DNA from: JAUPVN01 sp964423475
GTDB taxonomy: Bacteria; Patescibacteriota; Saccharimonadia; Saccharimonadales; CAIOMD01
NCBI GenBank assembly: GCA_964423475.1
Contig: CAYRFD010000014.1
Coordinates: 1 to 19,411, forward strand
Reading direction: 5' to 3'
Length of the DNA: 19,411 nt
Under the pieces are notes generated by a model. It did not search any database. It was not told the origin of the DNA and worked only from the letters and a program-made list of their open reading frames with translations. Positions 13,348-19,411 of this stretch are shown piece by piece. A program made the position numbers and the translations under genes. Position 1 is the first letter of the stretch; the number at the start of each line of letters is the position of its first letter.

Positions 13348-14400
13348 ATGGCAAATAAAAGTATAAGCATATTATCTTTTTGTGTAACCTTATCTGTATT
13401 AGTTAGTATATTTTTTTGTAGTTTTACTATATTTGGCCAAACTATTTTGCCTTCTAGAAGTTTAAAAATTGATAATTCGTCTGCTGGTGCAACTAATGTT
13501 CAATATAGTATGGGCTTTGATGTATCTGATCAATCAGAAATTATTGGTTCTGTTAAAGTTACATTTTGCGCAAATTCGCCATTTATTAATACTTTTTGTG
13601 AACCTATAAATGGCTTTGATATACAAAATGCTATTCTGTCTAGCCAATCTGGGCCCAATGATTTTGGAGTTTATTCTAACCCAACTGTCAATTCTGTAAT
13701 ATTTTCACGCCCCGCAACTGCTATTGGGGCTCAATCTATTGGTTTAACATTGTCTGGAGTTACAAACCCATTAAATAAAGGTACTTATTTTGGCCGCATA
13801 CAAACCTTTAGCTCACAAGATGCAAGTGGGGCTACTTTAAATTCGGGTGGTGTTACTTTTGCGATTGTTTCTTCAGTGGCCCTAAATACTGTTGTTCCTC
13901 CTTACCTGTATTTATGTGTAGGTATTGTTGTATCGGGGCTGGAATGCAACAATTCTGTAGGCAATTTTATTGATATGGGAGAGTTATCTAGCAACAAGAC
14001 TAGTACGGGAACTTCTCAGTTTATTGTAGCTACAAATGCAGGGTCGGGTTTTAATGTTGCAGTTAAGGGCTCTGCACCAGCTTCTGGGAGTAACACAATA
14101 AACGCGCTACAAGATAAACGGTTCTCTCAATTTGGGTTAAGTCAGTTTGGTATTAATTTAAGAAAAAATAATGTACCAAGTATTGGCGAAGAACCGGTTG
14201 GGGCTGGGTCGGGTGTTATAAATCAAGATTATGGTTCTGCTAACGAATATAAATTTAATAGTGGTGATTACATTGTGTATAGTAATGAGGCCACTTTAGA
14301 TAGAAAATTTACTGTTTCTTATATAGTTAATGTACCGCGCAACCAGCGCCCAGGAGTCTACAGTGCTACTTATTTGTATACTGCACTAGCAATGTTGTAG
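13348..14400 (+). CDS. Secreted multi-domain beta-rich surface protein, paralogue B
   Basis: A 350-residue secreted protein in tandem with its paralogue A. The signal peptide covers about residues 1-30 (hydrophobic core 9-27, then FGQ). The N-domain begins SRSLKIDNSSAGATNVQY, the middle contains LSGVTNP and GTYFGRIQTF, and the second domain has a YLCV strand, IDMGEL, a TSQFIVATNAGSGF segment, SQFGINLR and a Tyr-rich end (GVYSATYLYTALAML). Cysteine pairs sit at the same landmarks as in paralogue A (FCANS/TFCEP and YLCV/LECNN). The end (GVYSATYLYT) recalls the YTATLTW end of Gram-positive WxL domains, but no WxL motif is present. It has no transmembrane anchor. Divergence between A and B is large, so the duplication is old rather than recent. 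Confidence 0.75.
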   Translation: MANKSISILSFCVTLSVLVSIFFCSFTIFGQTILPSRSLKIDNSSAGATNVQYSMGFDVSDQSEIIGSVKVTFCANSPFINTFCEPINGFDIQNAILSSQSGPNDFGVYSNPTVNSVIFSRPATAIGAQSIGLTLSGVTNPLNKGTYFGRIQTFSSQDASGATLNSGGVTFAIVSSVALNTVVPPYLYLCVGIVVSGLECNNSVGNFIDMGELSSNKTSTGTSQFIVATNAGSGFNVAVKGSAPASGSNTINALQDKRFSQFGLSQFGINLRKNNVPSIGEEPVGAGSGVINQDYGSANEYKFNSGDYIVYSNEATLDRKFTVSYIVNVPRNQRPGVYSATYLYTALAML

Positions 14401-14405
14401 GAATA

Positions 14406-14457
14406 TTGTTTATGATTTGCTATTATTTATATAATGAGTAAATAAATTAAGAGAGGG
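14406..14457 (+). promoter_or_regulatory. Promoter and ribosome binding site of the DUF916-like gene
   Basis: A -35-like TTGTTT at 14406-14411 is 18 bases from a perfect TATAAT at 14430-14435. An extended -10 TGCTATTAT just upstream (hexamer 14421-14426) is an alternative. A strong GAGAGGG Shine-Dalgarno at 14451-14457 precedes the ATG at 14462 by four bases. This gene therefore has a leader, unlike its leaderless neighbours. Confidence 0.55.
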
Positions 14458-14461
14458 TTTA

Positions 14462-15439
14462 ATGAGAATAAAAATTATTAGTAGTTTTGTGGTGACAGCA
14501 TTAGCCGTATTGTTTATTACTGCAAGTGGTGTTTTAGCTCAAGAGCAAACAAGCTCGGGTTTTAGAATATCTCCCGTTATTGTTGAAAAAACCGTTGATG
14601 CCGGTAGTTCTACAGAGGCAGAAATAAGTATATATAACCCAACCGCTGTTCAAGTTACTGCAAAGATTGTTGCAAATGATTTTGAATCTTCTATTGATGA
14701 GAGCGGCCAACCAAGAATTATATTTGATACAGATAAAAATGCTACGGCTAATAGTTTTAAAGCACTTGTTGGTGATCTTGGCAGTGTAGATATTCCAGCT
14801 AATTCTTACGTTAAGGTGCCTGTATTAATAACTGTGCCTCAAAATTCGTCTCCAGGGGGATATTATGGAGTGGTTAGGGTAGAGTCTGTTACTAATAGTA
14901 GTGATTCTAGTAATGTTAATTTGAACGCTAGTGTAGGTACTATATTTATGGTTACTGTACCCGGGGCTATAAATGAGTCTCTTAGTATTACAGAATTTAC
15001 GGCCGCCAAAGATGGGTCTAACGGGCGTTTCTTTATAGGTGGTGGAGACAAGATACAAATAGTAACACGCTTAAATAATAATGGTAATATTCATGTTAAA
15101 CCATTTGGTCGTATACAAATATTAGATAGTAAAGGTAATAGTGTTGAACAGTTTGAGTTTAATGATCGAGAGCCTCGGGCTAACGTTTTACCAAATAGTA
15201 CCAGAAAATTTGTTAATGATTTAGAATATAGTAATTTTTTTGGTAAATATACAATAACTGCAAACTTAGGTTACGGTAATGACGGAAACTTATTAACTGC
15301 TAATAATACTTTTTGGGTTGTACCTTTGTGGCTTGTAATAGTAGCTGGTGCTTTTTTGATAGTACTTATTGTAATTGCAATATTAATTTTTAAAGCTTTA
15401 AGTAAGCGCAAAAATCATAAAATTAAGCACCGTCGTTAA
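14462..15439 (+). CDS. DUF916/DUF3324-like membrane-anchored surface protein
   Basis: A 325-residue protein: signal peptide 1-26 (cut near VLA), an outside region of two Ig-like beta domains, one membrane helix (about 288-311) and a short, very basic cytoplasmic tail. The first domain (about 33-140) has the FRISPVIVEKTVDAGSS start, a conserved IYNP turn, the VPQNSSPGGYYGVVRV strand and TVP turn. This layout matches the DUF916 then DUF3324 arrangement of WxL-interacting proteins in Gram-positive bacteria, in which the extracellular part binds surface proteins or peptidoglycan. The gene follows three secreted beta-rich proteins, as DUF916 proteins follow WxL proteins in Firmicutes operons, so it may hold those proteins at the cell surface. 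The family is recognised by pattern only; the partner idea is inference. Confidence 0.7.
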   Translation: MRIKIISSFVVTALAVLFITASGVLAQEQTSSGFRISPVIVEKTVDAGSSTEAEISIYNPTAVQVTAKIVANDFESSIDESGQPRIIFDTDKNATANSFKALVGDLGSVDIPANSYVKVPVLITVPQNSSPGGYYGVVRVESVTNSSDSSNVNLNASVGTIFMVTVPGAINESLSITEFTAAKDGSNGRFFIGGGDKIQIVTRLNNNGNIHVKPFGRIQILDSKGNSVEQFEFNDREPRANVLPNSTRKFVNDLEYSNFFGKYTITANLGYGNDGNLLTANNTFWVVPLWLVIVAGAFLIVLIVIAILIFKALSKRKNHKIKHRR

Positions 15440-15477
15440 TCTGAAAAGTTATTTTAAAGTTAAAAATATTGGGGTGG

Positions 15478-15486
15478 TGATAATAT
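15478..15486 (+). promoter_or_regulatory. Possible extended -10 of the Ig/PKD gene
   Basis: TGATAATAT (hexamer TAATAT at 15481-15486) lies 13 bases before the ATG at 15500, predicting a leader of about six bases. The GGGGTGG at 15471-15477 is too far from the ATG to act as a Shine-Dalgarno. The 60-base gap before this gene holds nothing else I can support. Confidence 0.35.
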
Positions 15487-15499
15487 AAAGAATTTAATA

Positions 15500-16405
15500 A
15501 TGCAAAAGCAATTAATTTTTACAAAAGGGCTTTGGATAATTGGCATTATTTGTTTAATATTTTTTGTTTTTGGGTTGTCTAAAGTTAATGCTCAGTTTGA
15601 AAACCCTCAAACTGGCGGTATTGGTTTACAGGGTCAAATTAGCGCTCCAGCGCCAACAAGTTCGCCTACAATTTCTACGCCAACAAGTGGTCAAGTATTA
15701 ACAAATATTCCCCAAGAAGTTAGAGGTTTATGCACCAGCGGTTTATTGGTAAAATTATTTAAGAATAATGTTTTTAGTGGCTCTGCAATTTGTCAAAACG
15801 GAAGCTACAGCATATTGATTGATTTATTTACTGGGGCAAATGAGCTAGTAGCTCGTCATTATGATGATCTAGATCAAGCCGGTCCAGATTCTAATATAGT
15901 ATCTGTAATATTTAATGATTCGTCTCGCAGAGTGGGTATAACAGAGCGAATAATTATGACATCTGTTTTTGCTAGAAGAGGAACCAATCCTGGGCAAGAG
16001 TTATTTTGGCCAATAACAATCAGTGGCGGTAAAGCACCCTATGCCGTTTCTGTTGATTGGGGAGAAGGTGATATAAATGATGTATATGTTGTTTCAACTC
16101 CGGGTGAATTTAAGATAAAGCATACTTATAAACAAGCTGGTATATACAGAGTATTAATTAAAGCAACAGATTCAGAAGGTAACATAGGTTTTTTACAGAT
16201 TACTGTAATTGTAAATGGTGAAACAGCTATAGACCAATCTACTAATGCAAATAACAATAATGCTTGTAATGATACTAAAGATTATTTATGGCAATCTTTA
16301 ATTATAATTATCCCTCTAATGCTTTTGTCGTTTTATTTGGGTAAAAATTATTCTGTATCTAGAATTAAACATAAACTATCTCGTGGCGAACACCCCTTTG
16401 AGTAG
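15500..16405 (+). CDS. Membrane-anchored Ig-like and PKD-domain surface protein
   Basis: A 301-residue protein with a signal peptide (about 1-31, cut near VNA), a Pro/Ser/Thr-rich linker (48-62), an Ig-like beta domain (about 57-137, with VRGLC, LFKNNVFSGSAIC and the ANELVARHYDDLDQAGPDS turn typical of bacterial Ig-like repeats), a PKD-like domain (about 165-240, with DWGEGD, the HTYKQAGIYRV strand and KATDSEGN), a short polar spacer, one membrane helix (about 264-281) and a basic tail. PKD and Ig-like modules usually mediate protein or sugar binding outside the cell. Cys78 and Cys98 could form a disulfide within the Ig-like domain. It ends 18 bases before mnmA and closes the surface-protein group. 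Specific function unknown. Confidence 0.72.
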   Translation: MQKQLIFTKGLWIIGIICLIFFVFGLSKVNAQFENPQTGGIGLQGQISAPAPTSSPTISTPTSGQVLTNIPQEVRGLCTSGLLVKLFKNNVFSGSAICQNGSYSILIDLFTGANELVARHYDDLDQAGPDSNIVSVIFNDSSRRVGITERIIMTSVFARRGTNPGQELFWPITISGGKAPYAVSVDWGEGDINDVYVVSTPGEFKIKHTYKQAGIYRVLIKATDSEGNIGFLQITVIVNGETAIDQSTNANNNNACNDTKDYLWQSLIIIIPLMLLSFYLGKNYSVSRIKHKLSRGEHPFE

Positions 16406-16408
16406 ATT

Positions 16409-16417
16409 TGATACAAT
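16409..16417 (+). promoter_or_regulatory. Extended -10 of mnmA, predicted leaderless GTG start
   Basis: TGATACAAT (TG 16409-16410, hexamer TACAAT 16412-16417) ends exactly six bases before the GTG start codon at 16424. There is no Shine-Dalgarno. A leaderless GTG-initiated message is predicted. The box lies just downstream of the preceding gene's stop. Confidence 0.6.
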
Positions 16418-16423
16418 AGTACC

Positions 16424-17455
16424 GTGAAGACTGTTTTTGTAGGTTTAAGCGGTGGTGTAGATAGCTCTGTTACAGCTTTAAGAATGAAGCAGCAGGGCTT
16501 TAATGTAGTTGGTGCATATATGAAAAACTGGAGTAAAGATTTACCAGGCTTTAGCTGCCCATGGAGGCAAGACTATATGGATGCTAAGCGTGTTTCTGTT
16601 CAGCTTGGAATCGATTTTGTTATGTTTGATTTTGAGAAACAGTATTTTGATAAAGTTGTTAAATATATGATAGAAGAATATAAAATTGGCCGTACACCTA
16701 ACCCAGATATCATGTGTAATCAAGAAATAAAATTTAAGATTTTTTTTGAAACAGCGTTAGAAAACGGTGCCGATGCAATTGCTACCGGTCATTATGCACG
16801 GTCTATAAACGGAGAATTGTATACGGGCATAGATAGCTCAAAAGACCAGAGTTATTTTTTATATAGAGCACCGCATAGTGCATTATTAAAAACATATTTT
16901 CCTTTGGGAGAAAGTACTAAAAAACAGGTAAAGGCAGAAGCTAAAAAATTTGGTTTAATTACTGCAAATAAAAAAGAAAGCATGGGAATATGTTTTGTAG
17001 GAAAAGTAGGTATTAAAGAATTTTTAAAACAATATGTTGTATCACAACCCGGGCCAATAATTGATCAATTTGGCATAACAATTGGAGAACATGACGGAGC
17101 TATATTTTATACAATTGGGCAGCGTCATGGTCTTGGTGTTGGCGGTGGTTTACCAATGTATGTTGTTTCTAAAGACATGCAAAAAAATATTGTTTATGTT
17201 ACTTCTCAAATAGATGACGGTAAGCTTTGGCAGTCTAGCGTTAAAGTATCTAGCCCTTATTGGATTGCTAAGCCTCCTTTTGCACTAAAAACCTATAAAA
17301 TACGTAGTAGATATCGCGCACCTTTAGTTGATGCAGCGTTTGATAGCTCTTTGCGTACAATTACTTTTAAAGATCCTGTGAGGGCAATTACTCCCGGACA
17401 ATCAATAGTAGTATACGATGAAGAAAAAGTACTTGGTGGTGCCATCGTAAATTAG
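16424..17455 (+). CDS. mnmA: tRNA 2-thiouridylase MnmA
   Basis: Adds sulfur to uridine 34 of tRNAs for Lys, Glu and Gln, using ATP and a persulfide donor. The PP-loop SGGVDSS is at residues 9-15, followed by the family segments MKNW, the nucleophile-bearing PNPDIMCNQEIKF (Cys98), ATGHYAR, KDQSYFL, and the second catalytic cysteine in GICFVG (Cys190). The C-terminal beta-barrel includes YTIGQRHGLGVGG and ends with the VLGGAIV strand. The 343-residue length is normal, with a slightly reduced C-terminal domain. The start is GTG: the conserved KTVFVGLSGGVDSS follows at once, and an extended -10 ends six bases upstream. The sulfur is probably supplied from the cysteine desulfurase at 3014-4159, directly or through carriers not in this window. 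Confidence 0.95.
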   Translation: MKTVFVGLSGGVDSSVTALRMKQQGFNVVGAYMKNWSKDLPGFSCPWRQDYMDAKRVSVQLGIDFVMFDFEKQYFDKVVKYMIEEYKIGRTPNPDIMCNQEIKFKIFFETALENGADAIATGHYARSINGELYTGIDSSKDQSYFLYRAPHSALLKTYFPLGESTKKQVKAEAKKFGLITANKKESMGICFVGKVGIKEFLKQYVVSQPGPIIDQFGITIGEHDGAIFYTIGQRHGLGVGGGLPMYVVSKDMQKNIVYVTSQIDDGKLWQSSVKVSSPYWIAKPPFALKTYKIRSRYRAPLVDAAFDSSLRTITFKDPVRAITPGQSIVVYDEEKVLGGAIVN

Positions 17456-17465
17456 CTACCATCTC

Positions 17466-17495
17466 TTAACAGTATCATTGGTTTTGTGATACTAT
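17466..17495 (+). promoter_or_regulatory. Promoter of the FtsA/PilM-like gene with embedded dyad
   Basis: A -35 TTAACA (17466-17471) and an extended -10 TGATACTAT (hexamer TACTAT, 17490-17495) are 18 bases apart. The ATG at 17503 follows the -10 by seven bases, so the mRNA is predicted leaderless. A perfect 7-base inverted repeat lies inside the promoter: AGTATCA (17471-17477) and TGATACT (17487-17493), with a 9-base loop. It could be an operator or a weak hairpin at the end of the mnmA message. Confidence 0.55.
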
Positions 17496-17502
17496 ATTGT
17501 AT

Positions 17503-18789
17503 ATGCTTGAAAAATTTAGAACCAAAAAAAATAGAGATCAGCCTCAGCGGCAAGAAAATCATGATAGGCTGATGATTGGTCTGGATATTGGCACAGAATT
17601 TGTAAAAGCACTAATTGCTCGTGTAGATGATAATAATAGATTAGAAATAATTGGTGTTGGTAAAGCACATCAAAGCCAAACAGATATGCAAGCAGGTGCA
17701 ATTGCCGATATTGCTGCAGTGGTTGCAAATTGTGATCAGGCTTTATCGCAGGCAGAGCACCAGGCTGGCGTTAGTGGACGTAGCGCAGTTGTGGGTATAG
17801 CTGGGGAGCTAGTAAAGGGCTCTACTTTAAACGTTAGGGTTACCAGAAAAGATCCACAAAAAGAAATTGACATTGCAGAAATTGATCAAATATTTACGCT
17901 TGTTCAAGAACGCGCCCACGAAAAGGCAAAAAAACAGTTATCATTAGAAACGGGCGGCAAGGATATTGCCTTAAAGCTTGTAAATAGTGCTTTAATTTCT
18001 ATAGAAATAGATGGTTACATGGTAACTAACCCAATAGGATTTACCGGTAAAGACGTACATGTTCAACTTTATACGGCTTTTGCCCCCATGGTACATATTG
18101 GTGCAATAGAACGAGTTGCCGATCAGCTTGATCTAGACTTATTAACTGTTGCTGCCGAGCCTTTTGCTGTGGCTAGATCAGTTATTGGCGATGATCCAAA
18201 CGCGGATATTAGCGCAATACTAATAGACGTTGGCGGAGGCACAACCGATATTGCAGTGGTAAACGAGGGTGGTGTTGAAGGCACTATAATGTTTGGTATT
18301 GGTGGTAGAAGTTATACAAAATCTGTAGAACGTGACTTTTCTTTTGGATACGAACAAGCAGAAGCATTAAAACTTAGCTTAGACGGGGGTTCGTTATCGT
18401 CCACAAAGAAAAAACAAGTAGAACAAGCACTATCTAAAACACTTATGGTATGGATAAGTGGCGTAAGCTTAGCACTAGAAGAATTTAGCAATTTAGACCA
18501 TCTACCTAACAGAATTTTATTATGTGGAGGTGGTTCTAGCTTACAACTTATACAAGATGAGTTAGAGCAGGCCAACTGGTATAAAGAATTACCATTTAGT
18601 AAAAAACCTAAAATACAATTCATTATGCCCAGCCAAGTTAGTGGAATTACAGATGCAACCGATTTAGTTAAAGATCATACTTTAATTACAGCTATGGGGC
18701 TATTAAGGGTAGGTATGGATACGGTTTTACAGTTTGAATCAGATGCCGAAACTATAAAAGGGCGCTTTAATAGGTTATTAAAAATATGA
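17503..18789 (+). CDS. FtsA/PilM-family actin-like ATPase
   Basis: A 428-residue cytoplasmic protein of the actin/Hsp70 ATPase fold. The phosphate-1 loop is GLDIGTEFVKA (about 27-37), the phosphate-2 loop DVGGGTTD (about 242-249), and the adenosine motif CGGGSS (about 341-346). An inserted domain between them (about 82-190) is placed like the 1C/SHS2 domain of FtsA and PilM. FtsA tethers FtsZ to the membrane during division, while PilM works in type IV pilus assembly. The next gene encodes a single-pass membrane protein rather than ftsZ or pilN in recognisable form, so I cannot decide. The basic N-terminal and C-terminal stretches could aid membrane binding. ATG at 17503 is chosen over TTG at 17497 because the promoter's -10 box ends at 17495. 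The stop overlaps the next start as ATGA. Confidence 0.85.
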   Translation: MLEKFRTKKNRDQPQRQENHDRLMIGLDIGTEFVKALIARVDDNNRLEIIGVGKAHQSQTDMQAGAIADIAAVVANCDQALSQAEHQAGVSGRSAVVGIAGELVKGSTLNVRVTRKDPQKEIDIAEIDQIFTLVQERAHEKAKKQLSLETGGKDIALKLVNSALISIEIDGYMVTNPIGFTGKDVHVQLYTAFAPMVHIGAIERVADQLDLDLLTVAAEPFAVARSVIGDDPNADISAILIDVGGGTTDIAVVNEGGVEGTIMFGIGGRSYTKSVERDFSFGYEQAEALKLSLDGGSLSSTKKKQVEQALSKTLMVWISGVSLALEEFSNLDHLPNRILLCGGGSSLQLIQDELEQANWYKELPFSKKPKIQFIMPSQVSGITDATDLVKDHTLITAMGLLRVGMDTVLQFESDAETIKGRFNRLLKI

Positions 18790-19411
18790 AAAAAGATGTA
18801 ATTTACATAGAGGCAGATGATGAGATTGCGGTAATAGCAGATAAGCTTGTAGCCAGTAAGTCTAAGGTGGTTGCTTTGGTTTTACCAAAACGATGTACAA
18901 TGCTTCATAGTTCGGTTAATATGAAAATTCTTAACAAAGCCGCCACTAATGCCAAAAAAAGCATAGTATTAATTAGTACCGAGCAGGCTTTGTTACCAAT
19001 AGCAGGCGCGGCCAGCGTGTACGTAGCAAAGAATTTACAATCTAAACCATTTATCCCAGAGTTAGCAGCCGCTACCCTAGATGATAAAACCGATCTAGCA
19101 GAACCTATCCCGCTAGATGCAGAAGATCCCGTTATAGATGCTTCAAAACCAGTAGGTGAGCTGGCAGATATTGATACTAGTAATGATATAGGCCCCACCC
19201 CAAAGGCTGTAGACGATAAATCCTCTAATAGTGTGGTTAAAAAATCTACAAAAAAGAAGAAAAAGATGTCTGTTCCTAATTTTGATACTTTTAGGAAAAA
19301 ATTATTTTTAGGTATTGGAATTTTTATTTTGGTTTTAGGGCTATTATATTTAGCCATATATGTTCTACCAAAATCTACAGTTGCAATTACAGTACAGCAA
19401 AATGATATTCC
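18786..19411 (+). CDS. Single-pass membrane protein with conserved cytoplasmic domain, cut by the window end
   Basis: An open frame from ATG 18786 that runs off the window after 208 codons without a stop. Residues 1-92 form a compact alpha/beta domain (DVIYIEADDEI at the start, then KSKVVALVLPKR, SIVLISTEQALLPIAG and YVAKNLQSKP). Residues about 93-150 are an acidic, Pro/Asp-rich linker, followed by a lysine cluster (152-160), one membrane helix (about 173-194) and the beginning of an outside beta domain. I recall CPR proteins with this N-terminal domain that databases label baseplate J-like; I cannot verify this and the label says little about function. The ATGA overlap with the FtsA/PilM-like gene implies co-translation and a shared process at the membrane. 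A minus-strand frame over the same bases (18905-19357) is a shadow. Confidence 0.8.
   Translation, partial: MKKDVIYIEADDEIAVIADKLVASKSKVVALVLPKRCTMLHSSVNMKILNKAATNAKKSIVLISTEQALLPIAGAASVYVAKNLQSKPFIPELAAATLDDKTDLAEPIPLDAEDPVIDASKPVGELADIDTSNDIGPTPKAVDDKSSNSVVKKSTKKKKKMSVPNFDTFRKKLFLGIGIFILVLGLLYLAIYVLPKSTVAITVQQNDI

Noticed and set aside
11208..14400. Annotating the three secreted proteins as true WxL proteins
   Set aside because: No WxL motifs are visible; only the Tyr-rich end and the neighbouring DUF916-like gene suggest a relation.
18796..18808. 13-base palindrome ATGTAATTTACAT sharing its core with the element before metG
   Set aside because: It lies inside the first codons of the 18786 gene and is explained by the codons for Asp-Val-Ile-Tyr-Ile; probably coincidence.
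18905..19357. 150-codon - strand frame near the window end
   Set aside because: It is antisense to the well-supported open frame from 18786, which has an ATGA overlap with the previous gene; the minus frame has low-complexity Phe and Ser runs.
1..19411. UGA recoded as glycine (SR1/Gracilibacteria code)
   Set aside because: UGA ends alpha, gamma and the FtsA/PilM-like gene at clean ATGA overlaps, and no frame needs UGA read-through.
1..19411. Mobile element, prophage, CRISPR or RNA genes
   Set aside because: No transposase, integrase, spaced repeats, or tRNA/rRNA-like sequence was found; the fibre-like gene alone does not indicate a prophage.

Overview
The window looks like a piece of a small, AT-rich genome from the Candidate Phyla Radiation (Patescibacteria), most likely a Saccharibacteria (TM7)-type organism. 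The grounds are protein style (a short 125-residue WHEEW-containing gene before a cysteine desulfurase, reduced F1-ATPase subunits, secreted beta-rich proteins, and an FtsA/PilM-like gene followed by a conserved single-pass surface protein), tight gene packing, and the mix of AT-rich coding with Gram-positive-like promoters. TGA is used as a stop in three ATGA overlaps (alpha/gamma, gamma/beta, FtsA-like/next gene), so UGA is not recoded as in Gracilibacteria/SR1. The lineage is my inference from family resemblance; no search was possible. No stretch of 300 bases lacks a gene. I see no tRNA, rRNA, CRISPR array, transposase or convincing intrinsic terminator.

Layout. (1) 91-4159: housekeeping genes on the + strand: methionyl-tRNA synthetase, TatD hydrolase, two small unknown genes, and a NifS/IscS-type cysteine desulfurase. 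(2) 4209-10056: a seven-gene F1-ATPase operon. Its first gene encodes a secreted beta-rich domain fused to a two-helix hairpin resembling ATP-synthase subunit c, followed by b-like, delta, alpha, gamma, beta and epsilon. Start/stop overlaps link most of the genes. No a subunit and no ordinary c subunit is present here. (3) 10069-11100, - strand: a membrane-anchored fibre-like protein, convergent with the ATPase operon. (4) 11208-16405: a surface-protein module of three secreted beta-rich proteins (two of them clear paralogues), a DUF916/DUF3324-like anchored protein, and an Ig/PKD-like anchored protein. (5) 16424-19411: MnmA tRNA thiolase, an FtsA/PilM-type actin-like ATPase, and an overlapping single-pass membrane protein that runs off the window.

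How it fits together. The cysteine desulfurase and MnmA could act in the same pathway, 2-thiouridine at tRNA position 34, although they are about 12 kb apart. The F1 cluster keeps catalytic residues in beta and the arginine finger in alpha, so it should hydrolyse or make ATP. The only rotor-like gene in the cluster lacks the ion-binding carboxylate and carries an outside domain instead. The most interesting hypothesis in the window is therefore an F1 motor coupled to a cell-surface structure, possibly involving the adjacent fibre-like protein. An ordinary ATP synthase whose a and c genes lie elsewhere remains the simple alternative.

Regulation. Seven genes have a -10 box (often extended TGnTAnnnT) ending only 6-7 bases before the start codon with no Shine-Dalgarno, which predicts leaderless mRNAs. 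The b-like, alpha and gamma genes inside the ATPase operon, and the DUF916-like gene at 14462 with a more distant -10, do have recognisable Shine-Dalgarno sequences.
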